From: Bradyrhizobium sp. SZCCT0148
GTDB taxonomy: Bacteria; Pseudomonadota; Alphaproteobacteria; Rhizobiales; Xanthobacteraceae
Length of the DNA: 64,000 nt
Assembly (NCBI RefSeq): GCF_018129985.1
Contig: NZ_JAFCKT010000012.1
Location: 1 to 64,000, forward strand
Direction of reading: 5' to 3'
The translations under genes were made by a program, and so were the position numbers. The notes beneath the pieces are model-generated. The model saw only the letters and a program-made list of their open reading frames with translations. It searched no databases and was not told the DNA's origin. Positions 8,100 through 20,768 of this stretch are shown here, piece after piece. Every line of letters starts with the position of its first letter. The first letter of the stretch is position 1.

Positions 8100-9272
8100 A
8101 TGACTGTAGCGAAGCCCGCTGCGCGGCCGAACGTGCCGCATTTTTCCTCCGGCCCCTGCGCCAAGCGCCCCGGATGGAATGCCCAGAATCTCAAGGACGC
8201 AGCCCTCGGCCGTTCGCATCGCGCGAAGGTCGGCAAGACCAAGCTCAAGCTCGCGATCGATCTGACCCGCGAAGTGCTTGAAGTGCCCGCCGATTATCGC
8301 ATCGGCATCGTGCCGGCGTCGGATACCGGCGCGGTCGAGATGGCGCTGTGGTCGCTGCTCGGTGCACGGCCCGTCACCACGCTCGCCTGGGAGTCCTTCG
8401 GCGAGGGCTGGGTCAGCGACATCGTCAAGGAATTGAAGCTCAAGGACGTCACCAAGCTGAATGCGGCTTACGGTGAGATTCCCGACCTCTCCAAGGTCGA
8501 TCCCAACAGCGACGTGGTCTTCACCTGGAACGGCACCACCTCCGGCGTGCGCGTGCCGAACGCTGACTGGATCAGCGCGACCCGCGAAGGCCTGACCATC
8601 TGCGACGCCACCTCGGCCGCATTCGCGCAGCCGCTGGACTGGGCCAAGCTCGATGTCGTCACCTTCTCCTGGCAGAAGGCGCTCGGCGGCGAAGCCGCGC
8701 ACGGCATGCTGATCCTCTCGCCGCGCGCGGTGGAGCGGCTCGAGACCTACAAGCCGGCCTGGCCGCTGCCGAAGATCTTCCGCATGACCAAGGGCGGCAA
8801 GATCAACGAGGGCATCTTCGTCGGCGAGACCATCAACACGCCGTCGATGCTCTGCGTCGAGGATTATCTCGACGCCCTGAACTGGGCCAAGTCGATCGGC
8901 GGCCTCAAGGCGCTGATCGCACGTGCCGATGCCAATACCAAGGTGCTCGCCGACTGGAAGGCGAAGACGCCGTGGATCGACTTCCTGGCCAAGGACGCCG
9001 CGATCCGCTCCAACACCTCGGTGTGCCTGAAGTTCACCGATCCCGCGATCACCTCGCTCTCCGACGACGCCCAGGCGGAGTTCTCGAAGAAGCTGGTCGC
9101 GCTGATCGAGAAGGAAGGCGCCGGTTACGACTTCGCATACTATCGCGATGCGCCGGCCGGCCTGCGCATCTGGTGCGGCGCCACCGTCGAGGCCAAGGAC
9201 GTCGAGATCCTGACGCAGTGGATCGACTGGGCCTTCGCCGAGACCAAGGCGCAGCTCGCCAAGGCAGCGTAA
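8100..9272 (+). CDS. serC: phosphoserine aminotransferase SerC
   Basis: This PLP enzyme converts 3-phosphohydroxypyruvate and glutamate to phosphoserine and 2-oxoglutarate in serine synthesis. The 390-aa length fits the longer form seen in Rhizobiales and archaea. Visible features are the N-terminal HFSSGPCAKRPGW, the ICDATSAAF loop, and the Schiff-base Lys193 in FSWQKALGGEAAHG. SerA, the enzyme of the preceding step, follows 157 bases downstream on the same strand with a dispersed repeat between them, so they probably form one unit under the serC leader. Confidence 0.96.
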   Translation: MTVAKPAARPNVPHFSSGPCAKRPGWNAQNLKDAALGRSHRAKVGKTKLKLAIDLTREVLEVPADYRIGIVPASDTGAVEMALWSLLGARPVTTLAWESFGEGWVSDIVKELKLKDVTKLNAAYGEIPDLSKVDPNSDVVFTWNGTTSGVRVPNADWISATREGLTICDATSAAFAQPLDWAKLDVVTFSWQKALGGEAAHGMLILSPRAVERLETYKPAWPLPKIFRMTKGGKINEGIFVGETINTPSMLCVEDYLDALNWAKSIGGLKALIARADANTKVLADWKAKTPWIDFLAKDAAIRSNTSVCLKFTDPAITSLSDDAQAEFSKKLVALIEKEGAGYDFAYYRDAPAGLRIWCGATVEAKDVEILTQWIDWAFAETKAQLAKAA

Positions 9273-9297
9273 GCAAGCTTCGCTCGTCACCTCATCT

Positions 9298-9394
9298 CGT
9301 CATGGCCGGGCTTGACCCGGCCATCCATCGAAAAGATTGGATCGGCGGGTCTCCAGCGCGAAAACGCGCTTCGCGCTTTTGCCCGCGGATGACG
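9298..9394. repeat. dispersed palindromic repeat (cgtcatggccgggcttgacc type)
   Basis: The element begins cgtcatggccgggcttgacc and ends in ggatgacg, with an inner inverted repeat. The opening is nearly identical to the repeats at 15860 and 48034. It fills most of the gap between serC and serA. Such REP-like elements are abundant between genes in Bradyrhizobium-type genomes. Confidence 0.75.
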
Positions 9395-9429
9395 CTCCGT
9401 AACTGCACCTCGCACCACGGATCATTCCC

Positions 9430-11019
9430 ATGACCAAACCCAAAGTTCTCATTTCCGACGCGCTTTCGCCCGCTGCCGTCCAGATCTTCAAGGATCGCGG
9501 TGTCGAGGTCGACTTCCAGCCCAACCTCGGCAAGGACAAGGACAAGCTTGCCGAGATCATCGGCAATTACGACGGCCTTGCGATCCGCTCCGCGACCAAG
9601 GCAACCGCGAAGATCCTCGAGAAGGCTGCCAAGCTGAAGGTGATCGGCCGCGCCGGCATCGGCGTCGACAATGTCGAGATTCCCGCCGCTACGGCCAAGG
9701 GCATCATCGTGATGAATACGCCGTTCGGCAATTCGATCACGACCGCCGAGCACGCCATCACCCTGATGCTGGCGCTGGCCCGCGAGATTCCGCAGGCCGA
9801 CGCCTCGACCCAGGCCGGCAGGTGGGAGAAGAACCGCTTCATGGGCGTCGAGATCACCGGCAAGGTGCTGGGCGTCGTCGGTTGCGGCAACATCGGCTCG
9901 ATCGTCGCCGACCGCGCGCTCGGCCTGCGCATGAAGGTGATCGCGTTCGATCCGTTCCTGTCGCCGGAGCGCGCCAAGGACATCGGCGTCGAGAAGGTCG
10001 AGCTCGACGATCTGCTCAAGCGCGCCGACTTCATCACGCTGCATACGCCGCTGACCGAGAAGACCAAAAACATCATCGACGCTTCCGCCATCGCGAAGAT
10101 GAAGAAGGGCGTGCGCCTGATCAACTGCGCACGCGGCGGCCTCGTCGACGAGCAGGCGGTGGTCGATGCGCTCAATTCCAAGCACATCGCCGGCGCCGCC
10201 TTCGACGTCTTCGTCGAGGAGCCCGCGACCAAGAACGTGCTGTTCGGTCATCCCAACGTGATCTGCACGCCGCATCTCGGTGCATCCACCACCGAAGCGC
10301 AGGAGAACGTCGCGCTCCAGGTCGCCGAGCAGATGTCGGACTACCTGCTCACCGGCGCGATCTCGAATGCGGTCAACTTCCCCTCGATCACGGCCGAAGA
10401 GGCGCCGAAGCTGAAGCCGTTCATCGCGCTCGCCGAGAAGCTCGGCTCGTTCGCCGGACAGCTTACCGAGAGCGGCATCCTCAAGGTCGAGATCACCTAC
10501 GAGGGCCAGGTCGCCGAGATGAAGATCAAGGCGATCACCTCTGCCGTCTTGTCGGGCCTGCTACGGCCGATGCTGGGCGAGGTCAACGTGGTCTCCGCGC
10601 CTGTTGTCGCCAAGGAACGCGGCATGGTGGTGGATGAGATCGTCCGCGCCGCCCAGAGCGACTACGAGAGCCTGATCACCGTCACGGTCACCACCGAACG
10701 GCAGGAGCGGTCGGTCTCGGGCACCGTCTATACCGACGGCAAGCCGCGGCTCGTCGACATCAAGGGCATCCGTGTCGACGCCGAATTCGGCAAGTCGATG
10801 ATCTACATCACCAACGAGGACAAGCCGGGCTTCATCGGCAAGTTCGCGAGCCTGCTGGGCGATGCCAAGCTCAACATCGCCACCTTCCATCTCGGTCGCG
10901 TCGCCCCCGGCGCCGATGCCATCGCCCTCGTCGAGGTCGATGGTGCGGTGCCGGCCGATCTGCTCGCCAAGGTGCAGGCACTGCCGCAGGTCAAGCAGGC
11001 CAAGGCGCTGACGTTCTAA
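9430..11019 (+). CDS. serA: D-3-phosphoglycerate dehydrogenase SerA
   Basis: The enzyme catalyses the first step of serine synthesis, oxidising 3-phosphoglycerate with NAD. The 529-aa protein is the long form: a catalytic and NAD domain (residues 1-300), an intervening domain, and a C-terminal ACT domain starting near SMIYITNEDKPGFIGKFASL that usually binds serine for feedback control. The nucleotide loop VVGCGNIGS (Gly151-Gly156) and the catalytic trio Arg235 (NCARGG), Glu264 (FVEEP) and His282 (TPHLGAST) are all present. It is paired with serC upstream and ends before a hairpin and a strong terminator. Confidence 0.97.
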   Translation: MTKPKVLISDALSPAAVQIFKDRGVEVDFQPNLGKDKDKLAEIIGNYDGLAIRSATKATAKILEKAAKLKVIGRAGIGVDNVEIPAATAKGIIVMNTPFGNSITTAEHAITLMLALAREIPQADASTQAGRWEKNRFMGVEITGKVLGVVGCGNIGSIVADRALGLRMKVIAFDPFLSPERAKDIGVEKVELDDLLKRADFITLHTPLTEKTKNIIDASAIAKMKKGVRLINCARGGLVDEQAVVDALNSKHIAGAAFDVFVEEPATKNVLFGHPNVICTPHLGASTTEAQENVALQVAEQMSDYLLTGAISNAVNFPSITAEEAPKLKPFIALAEKLGSFAGQLTESGILKVEITYEGQVAEMKIKAITSAVLSGLLRPMLGEVNVVSAPVVAKERGMVVDEIVRAAQSDYESLITVTVTTERQERSVSGTVYTDGKPRLVDIKGIRVDAEFGKSMIYITNEDKPGFIGKFASLLGDAKLNIATFHLGRVAPGADAIALVEVDGAVPADLLAKVQALPQVKQAKALTF

Positions 11020-11024
11020 TCCTT

Positions 11025-11049
11025 CACCTCTCCCCGCTGGGGAGAGGTG
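11025..11049. repeat. perfect inverted repeat of the ctctcccc type
   Basis: An 11-bp perfect stem (cacctctcccc/ggggagaggtg) with a 3-base loop lies 6 bases after the serA stop. It has no T-tract and belongs to the dispersed palindrome group also seen at 3161, 20442 and 31251. Confidence 0.65.
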
Positions 11050-11114
11050 GCACGGTGAGCGGGCAGAGTGGGGCTCGCTGGCGACTGTCACGGACATATT
11101 CCGACCCGCGGAAC

Positions 11115-11152
11115 AACGCCGCCTCCCTCACCGGAGGCGGCGTTTTTGTTTT
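11115..11152 (+). terminator. intrinsic terminator for serA
   Basis: A 10-bp GC stem (11117-11126 with 11133-11142) with a 6-base loop is followed by TTTTTGTTTT. It is the strongest terminator between serA and the thiolase gene. Confidence 0.88.
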
Positions 11153-11240
11153 CCGTAGCCTGCATTCTTTGTGTACCAATGGCGCCCAGAACGCCTCGTA
11201 TCCACGCTCCGTTCAGAATCGTTCGACAAGGGAGAAACAC

Positions 11241-12413
11241 ATGCGTGAAGCCGTCATCGTTTCCTATGCGCGCACGGGCCTCGCAAAAGCCGGCCGCGGC
11301 GGGTTCAACATCACGCCGCCGATGTCGCTCGCGGCCCACGCCATCAAGCACGCGGTGAAGCGCGCCGGCGTCGAGAAGGACTATGTCGAGGACTGCTATC
11401 TCGGAAATTGCGCCCATGGCGCGCCGAACATCGGCCGCCAGGCCGCGCTGCTCGCCGGCCTGCCGAAGACCACGGCCGGCGTCTCGGTGAACCGCTTCTG
11501 CTCCTCGGGGCTGCAGACCATCGCGATGGCCGCCAACTCGATCCGTTCCGACGGTGCCGACTGCATCGTCGCAGGCGGCGTCGAGAGCATCTCGATGCCC
11601 GGCGGCGGCACGCCGAAGGAATCGATCGATCCCGAATTGCTCAAGGTTGCGCCCGACATCTTCATGGCGATGATCGACACCGCCGACATCGTCGCCGAGC
11701 GCTACAAGCTCAGCCGCGAATACCAGGACGAGTATTCGCTGGAATCCCAGCGCCGCATGGCGGCGGCGCAGCAGGCCGGCAAGTTCAAGGACGAGATCGT
11801 CCCGATGAATACGAAGATGAAGGTCGTCGACAAGGCGACCAAGGCGGAGAGCATCGTCGACTACGTCGTCGACCGCGACGAGTGCAACCGGCCCGAGACC
11901 ACGCTGGAGGGGCTTGCCAAGCTCGAGCCGGTGAAGGGCCCGGGCAAGTTCGTCACTGCCGGCAATGCCAGCCAGCTCTCCGACGGCGCCGCAGCGGTGG
12001 TGCTGATGGAAGCCAAGGACGCCGAGAAGCGCGGTCTCAAGCCGATGGGCCGCTTCGTCGCCTGGGCGACTGCTGGCTGCGAGCCCGACGAGATGGGCAT
12101 CGGCCCGATCTTCGCGGTGCCGAAGCTGTTGAAGCGTCATGGCCTGAAGATCGACGACATCGATCTCTGGGAGCTCAACGAAGCCTTCGCCAGCCAGTGC
12201 CTCTACTCGCGCGACAAACTCGGCATCGATCCCGCCAAGTACAACGTCAACGGCGGCTCGATCGCGATCGGGCATCCCTTCGGCATGACGGGTGCGCGCT
12301 GCACGGGCCACCTGCTGCAGGAAGGCGCGCGCCGCAAGGCCAAGTGGGGCGTGGTGACGATGTGCATCGGCGGCGGCCAGGGCGGCGCCGGCCTGTTCGA
12401 GATCTACAGCTGA
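11241..12413 (+). CDS. acetyl-CoA acyltransferase (thiolase)
   Basis: The 390-aa enzyme has the three thiolase catalytic residues: Cys87 in NRFCSSG, His345 in AIGHPFG and Cys375 in CIGGGQGGAG. The family either condenses two acetyl-CoA or cleaves 3-ketoacyl-CoA; FadA-like degradative use and acetoacetyl-CoA synthesis cannot be separated here. The ATG at 11241 follows GGGAGAAACAC. It is monocistronic, bounded by a terminator on each side, which suggests its own promoter in 11153-11240. Confidence 0.93.
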   Translation: MREAVIVSYARTGLAKAGRGGFNITPPMSLAAHAIKHAVKRAGVEKDYVEDCYLGNCAHGAPNIGRQAALLAGLPKTTAGVSVNRFCSSGLQTIAMAANSIRSDGADCIVAGGVESISMPGGGTPKESIDPELLKVAPDIFMAMIDTADIVAERYKLSREYQDEYSLESQRRMAAAQQAGKFKDEIVPMNTKMKVVDKATKAESIVDYVVDRDECNRPETTLEGLAKLEPVKGPGKFVTAGNASQLSDGAAAVVLMEAKDAEKRGLKPMGRFVAWATAGCEPDEMGIGPIFAVPKLLKRHGLKIDDIDLWELNEAFASQCLYSRDKLGIDPAKYNVNGGSIAIGHPFGMTGARCTGHLLQEGARRKAKWGVVTMCIGGGQGGAGLFEIYS

Positions 12414-12423
12414 GGCTTGCAAC

Positions 12424-12458
12424 GATCCGGCGCGGCGCAAAAGCGCCCGCGCCGGATC
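12424..12458. terminator. bidirectional terminator between thiolase and PerM-type gene
   Basis: An inverted repeat of about 11 bp (gatccggcgcg with cgcgccggatc) with a short inner loop sits between two convergent genes and just overlaps the stop of the minus-strand gene. It lacks long T-runs, so strength is uncertain. Confidence 0.55.
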
Positions 12459-13602
12459 AAGCTGCGGTATCGCTGACGACAGGTCGGAAGATCCACTCGC
12501 GCCACACCACCATCAATGCCGCCATGATGACCGGGCCCAGAAACAGGCCCATCAAGCCGAACGCGGCCAGGCCGCCGAAGATTCCGACGAAAGCGAGCAG
12601 GAACGGCAGCCGTGCGGAATCGCCCACCAGGGTGGGCCAGACGAAATGATCCCCGGCGAACATCACGATCGCCCCCCAGAAGAAGACGGCTGCTGCTGCG
12701 ACCCCGCTGCCGCCGCTCGAGGCCAGCAGCAGCGCTGCGGCGGTAAAGGCGGCCCAGGCGCCGAACGGCAGCATTGCCAACGCCGTGGTGAGGATTGTGA
12801 AGATGATGGCATTGGGGACGCCGGCGATCAGGTAGCCGACGCCGATCAGCAGGCCTTCGCCGGCCGCGACCAGGACGGTGCCGTTGACGGTCCCGCGCGT
12901 GGCATGGACCATCTTCTCCATCAAACCCTCGCCCGCTTCGCCGAAAAGCTTGTCGCACGTCTCGAGAAAGCGGCTTGCGAGCAGGCGGCCGTTGCGGAGC
13001 AGGACGAACAGGGCAACCAGCGAGAAGAACATCAGGAACAGGCGGTGCAGCAATTGCGCGCCGAACGTCCGCAGCAGGTTCGACGCGTCGTCCATGTTGA
13101 TGGTCTTGAGCCAGGCCGTGGCAGCCTTGGGATCCGACAAATTGTTGCGCCACCATTGTTGCAGGCTCTCGGCGGCGATCGGCAGGCGGGCAAGCCAGTC
13201 GGGCACTTCAACCCCGCTCTCGCCGGCACGCTTCACCCAGCTGACCAGCACGTCGCCCTGTTCGGCGATTTGATAGATCGCAAGTGCCATCGGAGTGAAC
13301 AGCACAAGCGCGACGATGAGCGTGAAGATCAGGGCGGCCGCGGTGGAAGGGCCGGATGTGATGCGTTGTGCGAACGTGGTGTAGAGCGGCCACAGGGTCG
13401 TTGCGAGGATTGCGGCCCAGATCAGCGCCGGCAGAAAGCCGGCTGCCGTCCACAGGCCGAGCGCGGCCAGCGCCAGAGCAAGTACGATGCGGGCATTCAT
13501 GCGCGCGCCCGCACCGGAGGGCAGCGGCTTCCGCTGGGCGTCACTCGCAGCCCGCGTCACGGGTGCAGGTTTGGTCGCCGCTGATTTCGCTCGGCCGGGC
13601 AT
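12457..13602 (-). CDS. AI-2E / PerM-family membrane protein
   Basis: This polytopic inner-membrane protein of about 380 aa has the paired N-terminal helices, the large loop around residues 100-150, and the C-terminal cluster LLIGVGYLIAGVPNAIIF then FVWPTLVGDSARLPFL typical of the AI-2E transporter (PerM/TqsA) family. Members export small molecules or act as Na+/H+ antiporters, so autoinducer transport should not be assumed. Three starts are possible: TTG 13662, ATG 13602 and ATG 13500. The conserved part begins at 13500 and none has a strong ribosome site. I use 13602. Confidence 0.82.
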   Translation of the reverse strand: MPGRAKSAATKPAPVTRAASDAQRKPLPSGAGARMNARIVLALALAALGLWTAAGFLPALIWAAILATTLWPLYTTFAQRITSGPSTAAALIFTLIVALVLFTPMALAIYQIAEQGDVLVSWVKRAGESGVEVPDWLARLPIAAESLQQWWRNNLSDPKAATAWLKTINMDDASNLLRTFGAQLLHRLFLMFFSLVALFVLLRNGRLLASRFLETCDKLFGEAGEGLMEKMVHATRGTVNGTVLVAAGEGLLIGVGYLIAGVPNAIIFTILTTALAMLPFGAWAAFTAAALLLASSGGSGVAAAAVFFWGAIVMFAGDHFVWPTLVGDSARLPFLLAFVGIFGGLAAFGLMGLFLGPVIMAALMVVWREWIFRPVVSDTAA

Positions 13603-13782
13603 CAGGACCAGGAGTCGTTGAGAGGCTGGGTCATGGCGGAAGGGCAGGTGAGGAGAAAACAAGTGGGGTCAAGCAAGTGTGCCTTTAAGCCGCGACAGGC
13701 CATTCGGTTCCTGTTGGGAAAAATCGGCAATAGGCCATAGGTATGCACTCGAACGTGAATAGAGGCGAATTGTTGGGCAGGT

Positions 13783-13800
13783 ACACGTATTAATACGTGT
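13783..13800. promoter_or_regulatory. perfect 18-bp palindrome upstream of the chemotaxis receptor
   Basis: acacgtattaatacgtgt at 13783-13800 is a perfect palindrome, AT-rich at its centre, 72 bases before the chemotaxis receptor start and 180 bases upstream of the divergent PerM-type gene. Its size and symmetry suit a dimeric regulator. The cognate protein is not known. Confidence 0.55.
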
Positions 13801-13872
13801 CCGGATATTAACGGAAGTTTTTGCTCATTATCGCTTCATCAACCGTATCTGCCACCATCGGGTATTCGTCAG

Positions 13873-15848
13873 ATGCGATTGCTCTCCCTGCGCCTCACGC
13901 ACAAAATCACCGCGATCGGCATCGTCGGCGTCGTTGGGGTCGTCCTGATCGGCGGCATCCATCTCTATGGCGAGAACGCGATGGCGGTCTATCGCAACGC
14001 CGCCGAGAATGCGCGCGCAATCCAGGAGCTGAACAGCAGGATCGCGGTCGAGCTGCTCGAGGGGCGGCGCGCCGAGAAGGACTTCCTCCTGCGCAGCGAG
14101 CCGGCCAAGGCGCAGCGCCAGGCCGAGATCAGCCAGCAGGCCTCCCTCGATATCGAAAAGCTTCGCGCCGGGATTTCGGCCCTCGGCAAGCCCGAGTTGG
14201 TCGCGAGGATCGACGCGATGACAGCATCGCTGAAGACCTATCAGGCCCGTTTCGCCGCGGTGGTGGAGCAGAGACAGCGGCTCGGGCTCGACGAAAAGTC
14301 CGGTCTCGAAGGCCGCTTGCGGGCCTCGGTCCACGGCATCGAGACCAAGGTCGATGAGCTTCGGAATCCGTCGCTCAAAGTGACGATGCTGATGATGCGC
14401 CGGCACGAGAAAGACTTCATGCTGCGCCGCGACGCCAAATACGGCGACGACATCAGGAAGCGCGCGGCCGAGTTTTTGACCGGCCTCGACGACCCCTCCA
14501 TCCCCGGCGATGCGAAGGCCGAGTTGCGCCAGAAGCTCGCCGACTACCAGCGTGACTTCTTCGCCTGGATGGAGACTGCACTGACTCTGGCGACGGAATT
14601 GAAGGCGATGTCGGAGGCCTTCTCCGCCGTCGAGCCCGTCATCGAGCAGGTGTCGACATCGGTCGACCAGATCCGCGCTGAAGCCGACCGGCTGAACGAT
14701 GCCCAGCGCGACAGCATCCAATGGTGGATCGGCGTCGCGATCGCGCTGATCGCATCCAGCGTGCTCGGCCTCGGCATCTTCATCGGCCGCTCGGTCTCCA
14801 AGCCGCTGTCGGCGATGCGGGCGGCGATGATCGAGCTCGCCAATGGCAATTTCGCCATCGTGCTGCCCGGGCTCGGCCGTCCCGACGAGATCGGCGAGAT
14901 CGCGCAGGCCGTCGAGACGTTCAAGGTCAATGCCGAGCAGAAGGCGCGCGACGAAGCCGAGGAGAAAATCAGGCAGGACAAGCTCGCGGCCGACCTTCGC
15001 CGCGGCGACATGATCCGGATGGCCGACAATTTCGAGCGGGCGGTCGGCCAGATCGTCGAGGCGGTGTCGTCGGCCGCGACCGAGCTCGAGGCGTCGGCGA
15101 CGTCGCTGACCACGACGGCCGGCCGTTCGAGCGAGCTCGCCACGCTGGTCGAGGCGGCGTCCGAAGAGGCGGCGACCAACGTGCAGTCGGTAGCTTCGGC
15201 CGCCGAGGAACTAACGGCGTCCGTCAACGAGATCAGTCGGCAGGTGCAGGCCTCCGCGCGCCTCGCCGGCGAGGCCGTCAGCCAGGCCGGGCAGACCAAC
15301 GACCGCGTCGGCGAGCTGTCCAAGGCGGCCGCGCGCATCGGCGACGTGGTCGAGCTCATCAACGCGATCGCCGGCCAGACCAATCTGCTGGCGCTGAACG
15401 CGACCATCGAGGCCGCGCGTGCCGGTGAAGCCGGGCGCGGCTTCGCCGTGGTGGCTTCGGAAGTGAAGGCGCTGGCCGAGCAGACCGCGCGAAGGCCACC
15501 GGCGACATCGGTCAGCAGATTTCCAGCATCCAGGTTGCGACGGAGGATTCGGTCGGCGCTATCAGGACCATCGGCGGCACCATCGAGCGGCTGTCCGAGA
15601 TTTCGTCGACCATCGCAGCCGCCGTGGAGGAGCAGGGCGCCGCCACCAGCGAGATTTCGCGCAACGTGCAGAACGCGGCGGCCGGCACCACGGAGGTGAG
15701 CGCCAATATCAGCAGCGTGCGGCAGGGCGCGACCGAGACCGGCTCGGCGTCCTCGCAGGTGCTCTCCGCGGCGAAGTCGCTGTCCAACGACAGCAACCGG
15801 CTGAAGATCGAGGTAGGCAGGTTCCTGGAGACGGTGCGCGCGGCGTGA
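13873..15848 (+). pseudogene. methyl-accepting chemotaxis protein, frameshifted
   Basis: The first frame encodes an N-terminal membrane helix (residues 9-32), a helical periplasmic domain, a second membrane helix near 285-306, a HAMP domain, and the signalling hairpin with QTNLLALNATIEAARAGEAG. At codon 539 the frame breaks: gagcagaccgcg is followed by two extra bases (cg, within 15487-15491) before the expected aaggccaccggcgac. The new frame runs in non-homologous sequence to 15699. The true C-terminus continues in another frame to 15848 (EEQGAATSEISRNVQNAAAG... FLETVRAA). It is either a real inactivating slip in a gcg/gcgcg tract or a sequencing error. No other che genes are nearby. Confidence 0.85.
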
Positions 15849-15859
15849 TCGCGTCGTGT

Positions 15860-15944
15860 CGTCATGGCCGGGCTTGACCCGGCCTCCCACGTCTTACTCG
15901 CCGTACAAAGAACGTGGATGCCCGGGTCAAGCCCGGGCATGACG
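15860..15944. repeat. dispersed palindromic repeat
   Basis: The opening cgtcatggccgggcttgacc and the closing cccgggtcaagcccgggc form a long inverted pair between two convergent genes. The same family occurs at 9298 and 48034. As RNA it would fold into a hairpin, so it may also stop transcription from both sides. Confidence 0.78.
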
Positions 15945-15959
15945 AGCTTGTGGTGAATG

Positions 15960-19445
<3,486 letters not shown>

Positions 19446-19949
19446 CCGACCGGCTGTGTCTCGCGCGTGAAGCTGGCGGCTGCCGGGAATGACAGCCTTA
19501 AGAAAGGGTTAGTATCGCCCGCGCCCGCGGGCAGGTCCACGGCCTCGCGCCCCGGCGGAGGCCCTAAGCCGCGATAACCTTAATCCGGCCAACCCCGCAA
19601 GCCGCTGCCCGGTTCATCCAAGGGATTCGGGAGAGGCGATCTCCGACGTGATTCCGGTGCGCAAGCCCCTATGCCGCCCATGGGATGCACCTTCAACCCC
19701 CGGTTCCCCCATACCGGAACCTCATCCTAACCTAGATTAAATTTCGCACCGCACCCTGTTGGCGCGTTGCGCTGCACAATGTTGACATGATAGGCAGTCA
19801 TAATGCTGGGCACTGGACGAGCCATCTCGTTTGTTTCGCGTTTCCAGTCTTCGTTCCCGCCAGTTTTCAATGCTGAGACAAGGCCCCGGTTGGCCGGCGG
19901 GCGCGCCAGAAGGCTCACTCCATTTTTTCAATTAGCGTGAGGGACAACC
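19446..19949. other. intergenic region upstream of kinase and phasin genes
   Basis: About 500 bases separate the divergent kinase and phasin genes. No open frame with coding character was seen. The stretch around 19780-19810 contains TTGACA and TAAT elements that could be promoter parts, but their spacing is not canonical, so I do not call a promoter. The phasin ribosome site GAGGGA lies at 19937-19942. Confidence 0.4.
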
Positions 19950-20384
19950 ATGACAGGTGCGACTGATCCGTTTTCTGCCTCGATCATTCCGTTCGAGGTT
20001 CCCGAGCAGATGCGTGCGTTCGCCGAAAAGGGCGCCGCGCAGGCCCGCGAGAGCTACGCCAAGTTCAAGGACGCCGCCGAGACCCACAACGGCACCGTCG
20101 AGGCCGTGTTCACCTCCGCCTCCAAGGGCGCGAGCGAGTACACCGCCAAGCTGGTGGAATTCATGAAGGCCAACACCAGCGCGCAGCTGGACTTCGCCCA
20201 GCAGCTGTTCGGCCTGAAGTCGCCGACGGAAGCGCTGGAGCTGTGGACCGGCCACACCCGCAAGCAGTTCGAGACCTTGCAGTCCCAGGCCAAGGAGCTC
20301 GTCGAGCTCACCCAGCGCGTCGCCGCCGAGACCGCCGAGCCGATCAAGGCCAGCGCCTCGAAGTACATGCCGCCCGCCGCCTGA
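19950..20384 (+). CDS. phasin family protein
   Basis: The 144-aa protein is almost wholly alpha-helical and rich in Ala, Glu and Lys. It has the phasin_2 pattern: PEQMRAFAEKGAAQARESYAK, then NGTVEAVFTSASKGASEY, then QLDFAQQLFGLKSPTEALEL. Phasins coat polyhydroxybutyrate granules and influence their number and size. It is followed by a strong terminator and preceded by a GAGGGACAACC ribosome site, which suits a highly expressed single gene. Confidence 0.92.
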   Translation: MTGATDPFSASIIPFEVPEQMRAFAEKGAAQARESYAKFKDAAETHNGTVEAVFTSASKGASEYTAKLVEFMKANTSAQLDFAQQLFGLKSPTEALELWTGHTRKQFETLQSQAKELVELTQRVAAETAEPIKASASKYMPPAA

Positions 20385-20407
20385 GCGGTGAGGCAGGTTT
20401 GAATGAG

Positions 20408-20440
20408 AGAACCCGGGTCGCAAGGCCCGGGTTCTTTCTT
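20408..20440 (+). terminator. intrinsic terminator after phasin
   Basis: A 10-bp stem (20408-20417 with 20426-20435) with an 8-base loop is followed by TTCTT. It begins 23 bases after the phasin stop codon. Confidence 0.8.
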
Positions 20441-20441
20441 C

Positions 20442-20465
20442 GCCTCTCCCGCTTGCAGGAGAGGC
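20442..20465. repeat. short inverted repeat of the ctctccc type
   Basis: gcctctcc and ggagaggc flank an 8-base loop right behind the phasin terminator. It belongs to the same dispersed group as 3161, 11025 and 31251. Confidence 0.5.
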
Positions 20466-20691
20466 CGGGAGAGGGCTCTCTCCCCACGGGGGTGTCGCCG
20501 CCAGGCAGCCGAGGCGACCGCAACCTCGCTTCGGTCGCCATCAAGCCCGATTTCATTGCGCTGAAGGTGATTTACCCCGGTTTTTCGTCCGTTTGCGGCC
20601 TTGCCAAAAACGGCCGTTGCACCTAGTTTCCGCCCCGTCCAGCCCCTTAGGTCGACGGCCCGTTCAGGCGCCCAAGGCGGCTCGCAAGGAT

Positions 20692-20768
20692 GCAGTTGTA
20701 GCTCAGTTGGTTAGAGCGCCTGTCTGTGGAACAGGAGGTCGGTGGTTCGAGCCCACCCAACTGTACCA
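20692..20768 (+). tRNA. tRNA-His (anticodon GTG), CCA encoded
   Basis: The 77-base gene folds as a full cloverleaf. The anticodon arm is CCTGT-CTGTGGA-ACAGG with anticodon GTG, the T-arm is GGTGG-TTCGAGC-CCACC, and the CCA end is encoded at 20766-20768. The discriminator base is A73 and the base before G1 is T, so the nearly universal G-1:C73 pair of tRNA-His is missing. Loss of this pair is a known feature of a large alphaproteobacterial clade, where HisRS has adapted to it. Confidence 0.96.

Noticed and set aside
12457..13602. AI-2 quorum-signal exporter
   Set aside because: The family name is historical; members include ion antiporters, so signal export is not supported here.
19780..19812. 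Promoter TTGACA...TAAT before phasin
   Set aside because: The boxes are about 11 bases apart, too close for a standard sigma-70-type promoter.
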